A DNA stretch of 64,000 nucleotides from Symbiodinium microadriaticum (taxonomy: Eukaryota > Sar > Dinophyceae > Suessiales > Symbiodiniaceae). A program made the position numbers and the translations under genes. Position 1 is the first letter of the stretch, and each line of letters opens with the position of its first letter. A model generated the notes under the pieces. It made no database searches. It was not told where the DNA came from and saw only the letters and a program-made list of their open reading frames with translations. Below, one piece after another: positions 35,521 to 45,359 of the stretch. Location of the stretch: assembly GCA_001939145.1 (NCBI GenBank), contig LSRX01000130.1:353235-417234 (forward strand), given 5' to 3'.

Positions 35521-35660
35521 GGAGGGAGGGAGGGAGGGAGGGAGGGAAGGAAGGAAGGAAGGANAGGGAGGGAGGGAGGAGGGAGGGAAGTAGGTGGGTA
35601 GGTAGGCAAGTAGGTAGATAGATACATAGGCAGATAGATAGTTGTATATACTAAACAAGG
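34918..35660. repeat. Large compound GATA/GACA/GAGA/GGGA microsatellite
   Basis: About 740 bp of four-base purine-rich units: GATA dominates, with GACA, GAAA, GGAT, GAGA and GGGA/GGAA blocks. One N lies at 35564 in the GGGA part. GTTGCATAGATAGATAGAAA is repeated near 35256-35330, showing that longer units have been copied. Long open frames here, such as poly (Tyr-Leu-Ser-Ile), are artefacts. Confidence 0.95.
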
Positions 35661-35729
35661 TCGTAGTTACATATAAATGTAGATGGCCTGAACTGACCTG
35701 ACACAGGCTACTAAATACACCGAGTTGGG

Positions 35730-36790
35730 TCATAAGTGCTGATTACATTTTTCGGGCTTAACCTCCATTTTTGACGCCTGACAAAAAAGGTGAGCCTCCT
35801 CAGATGTCCGAAGCTTCAGAAACCGGAAGTCCTCAGCCTAAAGCTACCTTAGACAACCAAAACCTACCTTTTTGTAGGGTCCCTATATATTCTGTATGAG
35901 GGTTTTCTTTTTTGGAACCTACAAAAAAAGTAGGTTATGCTAGCTTAACCCTAAAGTCCCAAGTCACTGGCCGAAGCCCCACCTTGAACTGCTAGGAAGC
36001 AGTTGCGCCCGCAGTTCTTGTGTGGGCCTGCAATGAATCAACTTGAAGACGTCTTAGAATTCAGGGTTGAGGATTAAGCCTCATAGAGTTTAGGGGTGTA
36101 GGGTCTCATCGAGTGAAAATGACAGTCACCTGGCCGCGAGCTTTGACGCACACAGCCGGACAAGCCGAACTTTGGTACATGGGTGGCGAGGCTCTCTATG
36201 TTTAGCAATCTGTTTTTGTGCAACGGCCATCCCCTCTCCCTTTCTTGCATCTCCCTTTACTTCTCCCTTTCCACTACCTGTCCCTGTCCCGTCCCTCACC
36301 CTCTGTCTCTCCTTCTCTCTGCCGCTCTGGGCATGTAGGAACCCAGAGAGCCCAATGCCCCTTAAGTAGGGAATGGACCTTAAATTCTAGGGGCCTTAAT
36401 ATTACGATTTAAGGTATATTCAATTCCTTAGTTAAGGGGTATTGGGCTCTCTGGGTACCCTTGCGCATCTACGGATGTAGGCTCCCCGCGCATGCAACGA
36501 CACAGCCAGAGCCACCTCACAGAAGGCCCGGTTCGGTTTGGGGGTCGAAGATGATCCATGCAAGCTGGCCGCCAGATTTGTCGAATATGAACGTAGCGGG
36601 CCTTAATAAGTAGAGTAGGGTTTGGGGGTAGGGTATATAATACCATAAGGATAATAAGGAACCCCCAAAACCCTATTTTAAGTATCAAGGCCCCTACCTT
36701 ACACTGGTTACACCTCGCGACCCTACAAGCAGCAAGCAAGCAACCCCTTCCTGGGCCCCTTTTTGGCGCCTCTGGATGATCTGCCGCCAA
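35730..36790 (-). CDS. Best supported unnamed split gene (five putative exons)
   Basis: Exon 1 ends at 36703 (IESLAADHPEAPKRGPGR, GCLLAACRVARCNQ) with a GTAAGG donor. The intron 36702-36602 holds element C2. Exon 2, 36601-36459, reads PLRSYSTNLAASLHGSSSTP, KPNRAFCEVALAVSLHARG, AYIRRCAR. The intron from 36458 begins GTACCC at element F2 and ends TGCCCAG. Exon 3, 36326-36130, reads SGREKERQRVRDGTGTGSGK, GEVKGDARKGEGMAVAQKQ, RLVRLCASKLAA and ends AG|GTGACT. Exon 4, 36027-35983, reads PTQELRAQLLPSSS. All these phases agree. A further open stretch, 35837-35730 (AEDFRFLKLRTSEEAHLFCQ, ASKMEVKPEKCNQHL), follows element E1, but its phase does not match exon 4. Exon 3 has a charged Lys/Glu-rich linker. 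No family recognised; the start is unknown. Confidence 0.55.
35839..35947. mobile_element. Foldback element E1
   Basis: Ends TAAAGCTACCTTAGACAACC and ATGCTAGCTTA; inner arms CCTACCTTTTTGTAGG and CCTACAAAAAAAGTAGG; core GGTCCCTATATATTCTGTAT. TA occurs at both ends. It lies in the putative intron between exon 4 and the 35837-35730 coding stretch. Confidence 0.8.
36341..36458. mobile_element. Introner-like foldback element F2
   Basis: Ends ACCCAGAGAGCCCAATGCCC and GGGGTATTGGGCTCTCTGGG, about 116 bp. On the minus strand its outer base pairs give GTACCCAGAGAG at the donor of the inferred intron, and the acceptor CCCAG lies 12 bases beyond its other end. Confidence 0.9.
36593..36697. mobile_element. 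Introner-like foldback element C2
   Basis: Plus strand ends GTAGCGGGCCTTAATAAG and ATCAAGGCCCCTAC, 105 bp; core GAGTAGGGTTTGGGGG and AATAAGGAACCCCCAAAA. The inferred minus-strand intron runs from GTAAGG, five bases outside one end, to TTAAG inside the other. Confidence 0.9.
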
Positions 36791-37079
36791 GCTCTCAATT
36801 CTAGGCCTGCTGCTGACATGCTTGGAGTCCCGGAGGCCGGGCTTCGGGTTCCCATGGAAAGCTGCGGGGACGACTTCGGGTCACGTCGGGCTCTGGGGGT
36901 GAGGGCGGAGTTTGCGGCGAAGCTGTTCGTGCTTCACTCTCCTCTTCAATAACCGGGCCTTAAAACAGGATCAAACTTCTTGGCAAAGTAGTCCAAAACT
37001 TTAACCGCCAAAGCGGTTGAAGTTCTCCCATTGGCTATTTATGTTAGGGCTGCAGCATGCAGGATCCACCTGGACTCAG

Positions 37080-38500
37080 AGAAGCCTACCGGTCGACGGG
37101 CGTAACCAGGGAGGGTAGCGAAGTTTAAATCCTTGGCTCATACTGTCCGACCTAAACTCGGAAGATGCAGCTTGTGTTCTGTAGGCTGGCCTGATTACTG
37201 GTTTGCAATCCGTGCCCAGGATGAAGTCAACCTTGCAATGACCCTCAGGATCAGTCGGTTGGGTTCCTCTTCCCCGGCCCAAAACAAGTCTACCCTTCAA
37301 CTATACATGCCAGGATATGACTATACCCCAAAAAAACTGGGCTTAAAAGCTTTCCCGACTCAGCTGCTACCTAAAACCCCGCACAAGCCGTTGACTTACG
37401 GACGAAAAGTGTCAAACAACCATCTGTGTCCGGCACGCGACGCCGACGGTACTCACAGTCAAGGCCTCGTCTGTCACTCTAAATTAAATTACCCAACACA
37501 AAAACAACGCAGAATGCTCATGAGACTACTGTAACGGGTCTTTCCTTCTACACTCGTCGCAGCTTTGGGACTTTGTGCTCTCCGATGCCCCTGCTGTTAC
37601 AGGCACATTTCGTGTTACAGCACAAAACCACCAGCCAACTGGACCCCAGACCCAGAACTTACACAGCATAAACATTGGTCAACCTTGCATTTAAACCCTA
37701 CCAGCCAAACATTTTTTTTGCATCCGGGCCGGCATCTAACCTTTAAAGCAAAGCAACACGTGTTTCGCATCGAGAAGTTGCCGCGTGGAGACAGGTGCAC
37801 TACTGAGCTGAGACGAACTTCAAAGTATCAACAGCACTAGACAAGGCGTCGCATATGCAAGTCTGAGCCACCAGATCGAAACAGTACAGCCCGAAGCCCT
37901 AAGTTACTTACTACCTAACCTGACCGGAAGTTCGCATGATTTCTTGAGGACCAGGCCCATCTTCGGGAAAGGGCCTCCTCCTGCGCAGCTCGCAACGTGG
38001 AATGATGCTGGCAAAGCCCATCCGTTTGTAACAAGCATCTTGCCATTACCTGCAATGCTGTACCCAACGAAGTTTCGTGTTTCTCCCGACTCGGTCGGGG
38101 AGGGGGGTCGGGGTCTGCGTTCGAATCGAAACTGCTCTCACTGAAAACATAAACAAGTCTAGCGCCCCTTAATAGCTGTCATAGGACCTTGCGAGATGTT
38201 GCCCAAGAACTATAGACTAGGGACTCTAGTAGCGAACACCGGGATGAAAAAGCCCGCTCTTAGCCGCCGCTCCAGCTGACCACCCCACAGGGACATGCTA
38301 CATTTTCAGGTCTTGGGGCTCTAAAACCTTAAAGCCTAGCCTTTCTCTGAAAATAAGGCTTGAGGGCTCCCGAAAGATAATAAACAGGTTGGTTTACTCA
38401 TTTACAGTAGTTTTTAGAGTCTTGGACAGATAGGCCCCAGCATTCGCTTAGGAGCTCGCGGCCAACCCTGTGATGCGACTGCACACGTGTAGGGTTTAGG
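37080..38500. other. Open runs on the plus strand, no confident gene
   Basis: Plus-strand runs at 37133-37534 (133 codons), 37565-37840 and 37944-38144 are longer than average but show no domain, and I found no splice pairing. A short sequence with fewer stops is all I can state. Confidence 0.35.
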
Positions 38501-38573
38501 TTGTTCTTTTTTGTCGGCCCTTTGCCGATCAGCCACATAGCCTCTCAAATTTTAGGGTTTAGGGTTTTGGGGT

Positions 38574-39054
38574 TCAGGGTTTTGGGTGCAAAGATCTATG
38601 CGTTTTCCTGTCCATGGTTTCTGTCGTGGTCTCCTGCTGGAGAAGGAGGATAGCTTGCGACACCTCCGTGTAATTGAGCAATGGCCTCAGCCGGTCAGGA
38701 TCATGCCCTCTGACGTGAGCTTCCCTTGCAAGGTCTTGATACCGGTATAGTCCAAGTCTGATGACAACCCGAGTGAAAAACCTAACTCTGAGAACAATGC
38801 CTGCAGCTTTTACAGCACGAGCAAAAAACGTCTGCTGCAATCAGGGGTACCTGGGTCCCGGAACTGATATAGGGGCCTTAGCCAGCTAATAATTGGAATG
38901 GGGTGGTGGGGGGTCGATCGTAGTACACGTGCATTAAATACGGTAAGCAAACCTAACGAACATAGTACAAATATGTAGGCGTCTATATCAGCCACTTAGA
39001 AGGATCTAACGCGTGCCACATCCGTGGAAGGTTGCGCATCAACTGCGACAAAGT
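38574..39054 (-). CDS. Unrecognised split gene, element C3 inside its intron
   Basis: Exon 1, 39054-38996, after TATAAG, reads TLSQLMRNLPRMWHALDPS plus two bases, ending at GTGGCT. The intron 38995-38788 (208 bp) contains element C3, whose first base lies four bases inside the donor. Exon 2 begins at 38787 after GTTCTCAG, completes a Lys codon and reads VRFFTRVVIRLGLYRYQDLA, REAHVRGHDPDRLRPLLNYT, EVSQAILLLQQETTTETMDR. It stays open to 38574, but the last ten codons run into telomere-like sequence, so the real donor is probably near 38605. Phase 2 matches. An alternative acceptor, TTGCAG at 38835, gives QTFFARAVKAAG but in a different phase. No family recognised. Confidence 0.45.
38864..38991. 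mobile_element. Foldback element C3
   Basis: Ends CTGATATAGGGGCCTTA and TAGGCGTCTATATCAG, 128 bp. It is longer and more diverged inside than the other C copies, but retains GAATGGGGTGGTGGGGGG in place of GAATAGGGTTTTGGGGG. Confidence 0.75.
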
Positions 39055-39699
39055 CTTATAGGTTTATTGTGCAAAGGTGATGTGTGAACAAACTCCTTCT
39101 GTCGAAGATGGGTGTTCGGCAACTCGTGAAATCTGGAACCAATGTACTGCGAATCTGGGCATTCTTGAGCACCGCACTCGCCCATGCCCATGAACACGAC
39201 ACTATGCCTGCGGATGTGAACTTTGCACATCGGGGGTCGAAACTGAAACTCCGTTTTGTCGGCTCATGCGCGAAAATCAATCCAGTACTGTACTCAGATT
39301 GTAAGACCAAATGCATCTACCTTGATTTGATGCTGCTGCACACCTCGGCATAAGCCAGAGCACACTGTTTGTCTTCGTTGCGCTGTAAGCCCAGCCTTGA
39401 AAACAAAGACCGCCAAACTCTTCACACTCGATTCTTCTATGAAGACGATTCCGTGAGCGTCCTCCCTGACCGCTGTACATAGACCAGATTAAACCTCTGC
39501 CGAAAGGGTTTTGGGTTTGGGTTTGGACGGCAACATCGAACCTGTGATACCTCAACACTGAAAGTGCCTCTACTTACACCCTACACCTCCCTAAGTCCTA
39601 AACCACCAAGTCCCAAAATCTGCATCACGTTTTTTTTGAGGCAGCAGACCTGTGAGATGCCAGCTCATATGACTGAGACACGTCTCTCTAGGATTCTTC

Positions 39700-40010
39700 C
39701 GCGAGTCAGCAAGTAATTTTGGCTTCTCTCTCTCTCTCTCTCACACTTGGCCGACTTAACCCTAAACCCTTTTCTGCATCCGGTCTTGCGAAGTCGGCCG
39801 GGGAAAGTCACAGAAAACAACAGCATCCTAAACCCTATAAATCCTTTTCTTTTGAGCAGGGACTGCAATGCACTAAGCCCTGAATAACCCTATAAATCCC
39901 AAGCCCTATAAGCCCTAAACCCCTGGCATCACGGTCAAACGCGTAGAAGCCAAAACCCTGTAGACCCCGGGGCCCTGAACCCAAGACCCGAAGCCTTGCA
40001 AAAAATAAAT
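39700..40010. repeat. CT tract and degenerate CCCTAAA units
   Basis: CTCTCTCTC at 39726-39742, then CCCTAAACCC, CCCTATAAA and CCCAAGCCC variants to about 39990. No gene supported. Confidence 0.7.
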
Positions 40011-40011
40011 A

Positions 40012-40105
40012 TACCCATAGGCTCCTAAGTAGTTCCTTTCTGTGGTTCATATTTAGAATCCTATAAGGTAATCACAAAAAGGAACTATTTAGGAGCCTGT
40101 GGGTA
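40012..40105. mobile_element. Foldback element A4
   Basis: Ends TACCCATAGGCTCCTAAGTA and TATTTAGGAGCCTGTGGGTA, 94 bp, with TTCATATTTAGAATCC and TATAAGGTAATCAC inside. One of the two cleanest copies of family A. Confidence 0.9.
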
Positions 40106-40150
40106 GGGGCCTGAAGAAAAGAGACAAGGGGGTTGGGGTTTAGGGAAGGT

Positions 40151-40243
40151 TTTGAGGTATGCTTCTCTATAACTATAAGAAGGAACTCCCCCCTCCCCCG
40201 CAATGATATTTTTACATTTATATTGCTCGCCCGATACCTCAAA
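40151..40243. mobile_element. Foldback element K1
   Basis: Ten-base ends TTTGAGGTAT and ATACCTCAAA, 93 bp, with TATAAGAAGGAACTCCCCCC inside, resembling the core of family C. Plus-strand borders could be read as GTATGC to CAAAG. Confidence 0.65.
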
Positions 40244-40501
40244 GTCAATACCTTAGACCCAGAACTGCCCGGAACGGGTCAAAACTCAACCCAAGGCACC
40301 CCGCACCCCTCAACCCCAGACCTCAAAACCCGAAGCCCTTACCAACAAGCACTCAAAACGCCGCTAGACCGAAAACTCCTCAAACCGAACTCGCAAAACC
40401 ACCCAACAACCTACACTCCCTTAGTTAATTCCCGGAAAAGCCCTAACATGGAAATAAATCCTATAGCATCCCTGAAATTCAGTCTTCTTATAGCAGCATA
40501 G
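40242..40501 (+). CDS. Open run after element K1, doubtful coding
   Basis: Following CTCAAAG the plus strand reads NTLDPELPGTGQNSTQGT, LKTRSPYQ, TPLDRKLLKPNSQNHPTT and on to a stop at 40501. The Asn/Pro/Thr-rich composition resembles translated CCCAAAACC-type repeats, so it may be degenerate telomere-like sequence and not a gene. Confidence 0.15.
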
Positions 40502-40502
40502 T

Positions 40503-40705
40503 ACTCCCTAAACCCTAAACCCCAAACCATAAACCCTAAATCCCAAACCCGAAACCCTGAACCCTGTAGTACTCTTATATCACACCTGAGTCCCTTCCTG
40601 GGCCGCCGACACCGGGGCTTCGACCACTGAGGCCACCTTCGGACTAGGGTTTAGGGTTTAGGGTTTAGGATTTAGGGTTTAGGATTTAGGGTTTAGGGTT
40701 TAGGA
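40503..40705. repeat. CCCTAAA block followed by TTTAGGG block
   Basis: CCCTAAACCC and AAACCCTAAATCCC variants at 40503-40570, then after about 75 bases GGGTTTAGGGTTTAGG and TTTAGGATTTAGGG at 40645-40705. The two blocks face in opposite directions. Confidence 0.85.
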
Positions 40706-40892
40706 CCTTAAAACTACCAAAACCCCTACTTTTCTGGGTAGGGTCCCTATAAATTACGTATTAGGGTTGGCAGGTTCGAATTATAGGTCCTACCTTAAAA
40801 CTACCAAAACCCCTACTTTTCTTGTAGGGCCCCTATAAATTCTGTATTAGGGATAATAAGAGCCTACAAAAAAGGTAGGTCATGGTAGCTTA
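40704..40892. mobile_element. Foldback element E2 with a half copy in tandem
   Basis: A full element occupies 40791-40892: TACCTTAAAACTACC at the left, GGTCATGGTAGCTTA at the right, core CCCCTATAAATTCTGTATTA. Its left half is repeated directly before it at 40704-40790, starting ACCTTAAAACTACCAAAACC. Minus-strand reading begins GTAAGCTACC, a good donor sequence. Confidence 0.85.
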
Positions 40893-40897
40893 CGGTA

Positions 40898-41000
40898 CGT
40901 TAGGGTGTTCGGTGGGGGGTTGTGGGGTGTTTGGGTCCTCTTATACTCATGCTATAACATACAAGGAGACCTTGTTCTAAGTATTAAGGCACCTATGTTG
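40898..41000. mobile_element. Probable decayed C-like element
   Basis: Contains GGTGGGGGGTTGTGGGG, CATACAAGGAGACC and GTATTAAGGCACCTA, in the order expected for family C. The left arm is not recognisable. Confidence 0.35.
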
Positions 41001-41185
41001 GGATCTTTCCCTGCTGTCTGGGGTTGGGGCTTATAGGTTTCATGGGGTTTATGCGCTTCAAGACTTTCAGTGTCAAGAGACTACAACTTAGGCGGTTGTA
41101 TATGATAACATGTATATAATACAAGCTTCGTACGGCGAGGGTTGAGGGGCATGCTTGTTGCTGTCGGCAACTCTGCAGTACCATT

Positions 41186-41600
41186 TTGATGGGGCTACGG
41201 CAAAGGGGATGTGCGAAAGTAGGAGATAGTGTGCCGAGTGACGGATATGCATGTGACAGGTCAACACTCAGTGAGAGTTCATGCGCTTGGAAGTGCGCTT
41301 TCTTTACACTTGCGCTACACAGAGGTGAGGTCAACCATCCAGCTGCACAAGCCATCCAACTGCTTGCCCCTAAACCCGATGGCACTTGAACCCCCAGGCC
41401 CTTCTTGTATGCTGCACTGCAAGCCCGATGCCCAAAACACAAAGCGGCTCTGAAACTCTTGAATATACCCTCACGTCAAACCACTCAGAAACAGGAGCCC
41501 AGACCGGTGGACCGGCCTGGGTAGCGATGGCCCACGCCGGCAGGTTTGCTGCAGGCTTAACCTCAGCGAAGCTCACCAAACAACACCAAGCAAAGTGATG
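41186..41600 (+). CDS. Coding-like patch, strand uncertain
   Basis: One plus frame reads MGLRQRGCAKVGDSVPSDGY, DRSTLSESSCAWKCAFFTLA, LHRGEVNHPAAQAIQLLAP to a stop at 41389. Another reads SGSETLEYTLTSNHSETGAQ, TGGPAWVAMAHAGRFAAG to 41598. The minus strand across 41651-41370 is equally open (EVKPAANLPAWAIATQAGPP). I cannot choose; no family recognised. Confidence 0.25.
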
Positions 41601-41739
41601 ATTAGGATGGGAGTCCTGTCGAACCTCCAAAGAAGACCCGGTCATATACAAGCTCGAGCATATTTATGCAATTGCTGTTTGACATGTCTCAGAAGATGGC
41701 TAACACAACAGACATGCATGTGCAGATATCTAGTTATAC

Positions 41740-44287
41740 ATATATATATATATACACATATATAGAGAGAGGGAGAAACATATGACATATATGTAGAGTT
41801 CAAGATCTCTTCAACTTTAGCATTTATGGACATGGAGAGCCTTGAGGCTTCAGTATTGATGGACATGGCGCCTTGAGGCCTCTAGAAACCCACGCAAAGC
41901 CACAACGGCCAGATGGCAAGGCTGCGAGGAGTCGGGACGGCATGAGTTGGCAGCTCAAGCCCCACACAACTGATGGCGTACTCCCCATTGAGCCCAAACC
42001 GCTCAAGGGCTTGAGCTCAGCGCGTTCTTCTAGGACCCTAATCTCACAAGTTTGAAGATTGGCTGTGGCTAGGCGTGCCTCTCATGATAATGTCGCTATA
42101 CATAATTCCACAAGCTTAAGATTTAAGCGGCTCTTGTGGCACTGTGCCAAGAGAGGCCTTTTGCTTCCGGTGGGATTCGTGCCACGAGCCAGTGATTTTT
42201 CTGGCGCTGAGGCCGAGCAGCAGTCCAGCATCCTTGCACATAGATGCCCGGAATTCTGTATTTTCGGGGTATCTGTTGATATACGTGAGCCTGGATACAG
42301 ATACAGAGGGCTCAAGAGTTGTCCACAAAACACATGCAAATAGACCAACACACATACAAATAAACGTGTGGACCTACGTGCACATAGGTAGTCTGCTTGC
42401 ATACCGACTCTGACACCCGGAATGTCGATCTGTGAAATGCATTTTAATCATGCAAGAATCGCTTCATGCATTCATGGCCATGCTCACGAAACGTACAGGC
42501 GATGCATCGTGACATGCGGGAAACTGCGCAGCCTTGCATTGCAAGTCAACCATTTCACAAAATACGGTACAGTTACGTTGCATCACATGCAGCCACGCAG
42601 CGGTAGCTAAACAAAACAAAACCCTCAGCGCTTGCACTGCAACAATACATTCGAGCTGGTACATACACACACACACAAGTTTGTATATAGTGATACAGAC
42701 ATACAGATAGATACTAGAGAATCGCAGAAGGGTGCTGGGTGCTGCCCGTACGAACTGTTGCACCGCGAGCAGTTTTAGCTATAAGCGGCCTGCGGATTAA
42801 AGCAATTTGAAAACGGTGGTGGAGCTTTGGTCGCATTGCACCACCTGGCTGCCAACACTACTGCCCCCCTTTGGCTTCGCCAACGTCTAGGCTAGCAGTT
42901 GACAGTCGAATGTCAAAAACTCCGCATCTGTAACAGCAAGTTCAACACCTGATGTCGTTAGCTGCTCGGACAAGAAAGATGTAAAACATCTATACCGTCT
43001 TATCCACGGCCACATTCAGCGATGTGCTTTCAGCGGCTATTGCTGAGGATGCGGTCTCAGCTGAAATGCTTGTTCAGATTCTTGGCACGCGTGTGTGCGG
43101 CCTCGTACCTCAGCATTGCATTGCACAGAGACCTCGCTCTGAGTCTAATTTCGGAAACTCGGCTAGATAAAGCCCTAAAACCTAAACCCTAATTTAATGG
43201 GTTCGACTTTCAGAAACTCGAAGATATCCACCTGCAAAGCTCCAGAAATGAACAATCTCTCTTTTCTTCCTGCGCCTCACTCTTCTTGACCAAACTCATT
43301 CTGCAAAAACCTTCCACACTGAACCGCCAAACCCCTAAACGAGGCGTCTGACCGGAAACGAAAAAATGGCCTCCTGTCGTTTCTTTAACGGTTCCAAGAG
43401 GACCCAAAAGGCGGGTATTCTGGGCATACAGAGAAAGGGCTTGCTTTACAGCAAGGTGCCCAGGTTCCGGGTTGTGGGATGAGCGGTTTAAGGTTGGGGA
43501 ACTCAGTGTTATATTTTTGGATCCCCGGATATCAAAAAACCGTCGACCATCTTAAGACACAATCCCCAAACCCTAAACCCTAACCGATGCGGCGTGGTAC
43601 AAGAGCAGCTCCTCGGATGCAAGCTCCTTGATGACAGCCAGGTGGGTGTCCGGGATTGCGCACTCCTGACGGTCTACATGGCGGTGTTGGAAAATTTCCT
43701 GGCCTTGGAGGGTTCAGAGCTTACAAAGGTCTCTTGAAACCAGATAGTGTCAGACGTAGTCGCAGCTCGAACCTGTAAGTATGGGCGTGTAGGCCAAGAT
43801 TTACCTGGTCACTACGGAGCATGGACGAAAGCTTGTTCGTTCATGTCCATGACACGGAAGCCCAATGTCGAATAATCTGGAACGAGGCCCCGCGCGTCTT
43901 ATGAAGCACGCAGTGTGGGTAGGAGCTCGCCACAGAAGGGGCCGCCAAAACCCTAAACTAGTACATGGGTTCCTTCATACATCTTGTTCTACTCAAAGAT
44001 ACACCGGAACTGCACCCCTAACAACTGAACTGCATCCCTTCAGGCAAACTAGTCTCTTGGTAAAATGTCATCCTTAACAGCCTTAAACTTCGGGATTCGG
44101 GTCCTCATGAGAATCCTTACTTTGGACCCTAAAAAAGTAAGAGGATGTTGAGAATCAGAGAGGAAACCCACAAACTCGACTTCACTGGTTTATTGTTGAA
44201 TGGGGGAACCCTAAACCCTGAACCACCACAGTGCACTGGCTTAAGACTGCTTCGTTCGAAGAAGAGGCTCGGAGGCCGACTAGTGTG

Positions 44288-44319
<32 letters not shown>

Positions 44320-44720
44320 TTTGTTTATTTTATATGTGTTTATTTATGTGTGTATGTGTATATATATATATAGAGAGAGAGAGACACCATAGTAAGGATT
44401 GTGCTTTGAGAGTTACAGAAAGGGTTTGGAGTTCAGAGAATGCGGAGTTGGATGGCTTGCGGCCCAGATTCAGCTGCAGTCACAGGTAGTTTTCGAGCAA
44501 CCGCTGCTACCAGCCCAAGACACCAGGAATTGCACTACAATGCATCCACTCACCAAACCACTCCTTCCTAAACCCACGACTTAAACCTCAAACAGCTCCG
44601 AAACCATCACAGGCCTCGGTATTTTCGTTCTCGTTCAGCTTCAGCTTCTTCATCTGCCAAAAGACCTTTGCAAGGGACAGCCAAGCCTTCTTCACTCATG
44701 CGGGCCTTGCCCCCACTCTT
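41740..44720. other. No supported gene; scattered small tracts
   Basis: TA tract at 41731-41765, AC tract at about 42661-42676, TA/T tracts at 44288-44330 and 44359-44383. Telomere-like units occur at 43562-43585, 44207-44222 and 44726-44762. Overlapping open runs of about 90-100 codons at 42059-42413 show no consistent frame. Confidence 0.4.
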
Positions 44721-44996
44721 GGAGGTTTAGGGTTCAGGGTTTAGGGTTTACGGTTTAGGGTGGCCATTCTGAGTCGAGGGTTCAGAAGTTTGCTTTCCCG
44801 CTGTCCCCCAAGGAACTACAAGACGGAGGGACGTGGCAAGGTTTTGGTGGCAGGAGGGGACACGGCGACACGGGTCTATAGGACGGAAGTCACCCTCGCA
44901 ACCAGTCGTTTCATGCACATGCGCGGATGTTGACAAACATCAGCTTGTGCACATTTCGTTATTGCTCTATCTCTCTCTGTCTAGCATTTTCTCTTT

Positions 44997-45022
44997 GTAT
45001 ATATATATATACATACATATAC

Positions 45023-45092
<70 letters not shown>

Positions 45093-45100
45093 ATACATAT
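44997..45100. repeat. ATACAT microsatellite
   Basis: TA tract at 44999-45010 followed by repeated ACATAT units to 45100. It abuts the first copy of the 127-base duplication. Confidence 0.95.
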
Positions 45101-45359
45101 ACAATATTATACATAGTATTCGCTGTTTATCTAACTATCGTTACGGAAGACCACTATACGTTGTGCACTGCAGGGGCCTAGGCCTAGTCAGGCTTTCACA
45201 TACCCTTAACATCACAACTATATAACGNATGTACAATATTATACATAGTATTCGCTGTTTATCTAACTATCGTTACGGAAGACCACTATACGTTGTGCAC
45301 TGCAGGGGCCTAGGCCTAGTCAGGCTTTCACATACCCTTAACATCACAACTATATAACG
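45101..45359. repeat. 127-bp exact direct duplication around an N
   Basis: 45101-45227 and 45233-45359 appear identical over 127 bases, beginning ACAATATTATACATAG and ending CAACTATATAACG. Only NATGT lies between them, the N being at 45228. An exact repeat meeting at an ambiguous base, next to a microsatellite, looks like an unresolved overlap between two contig ends. Confidence 0.9.

Noticed and set aside
34884..35733. Open frames of 146 and 192 codons rich in Tyr, Leu, Ser and Ile
   Set aside because: Direct translation of the GATA/GACA/GAGA microsatellite.
36428..36790. Single 120-codon open frame through C2
   Set aside because: It reads through element C2 without a stop by chance; splicing C2 out gives a better exon 2 frame that also fits F2 and exon 3.
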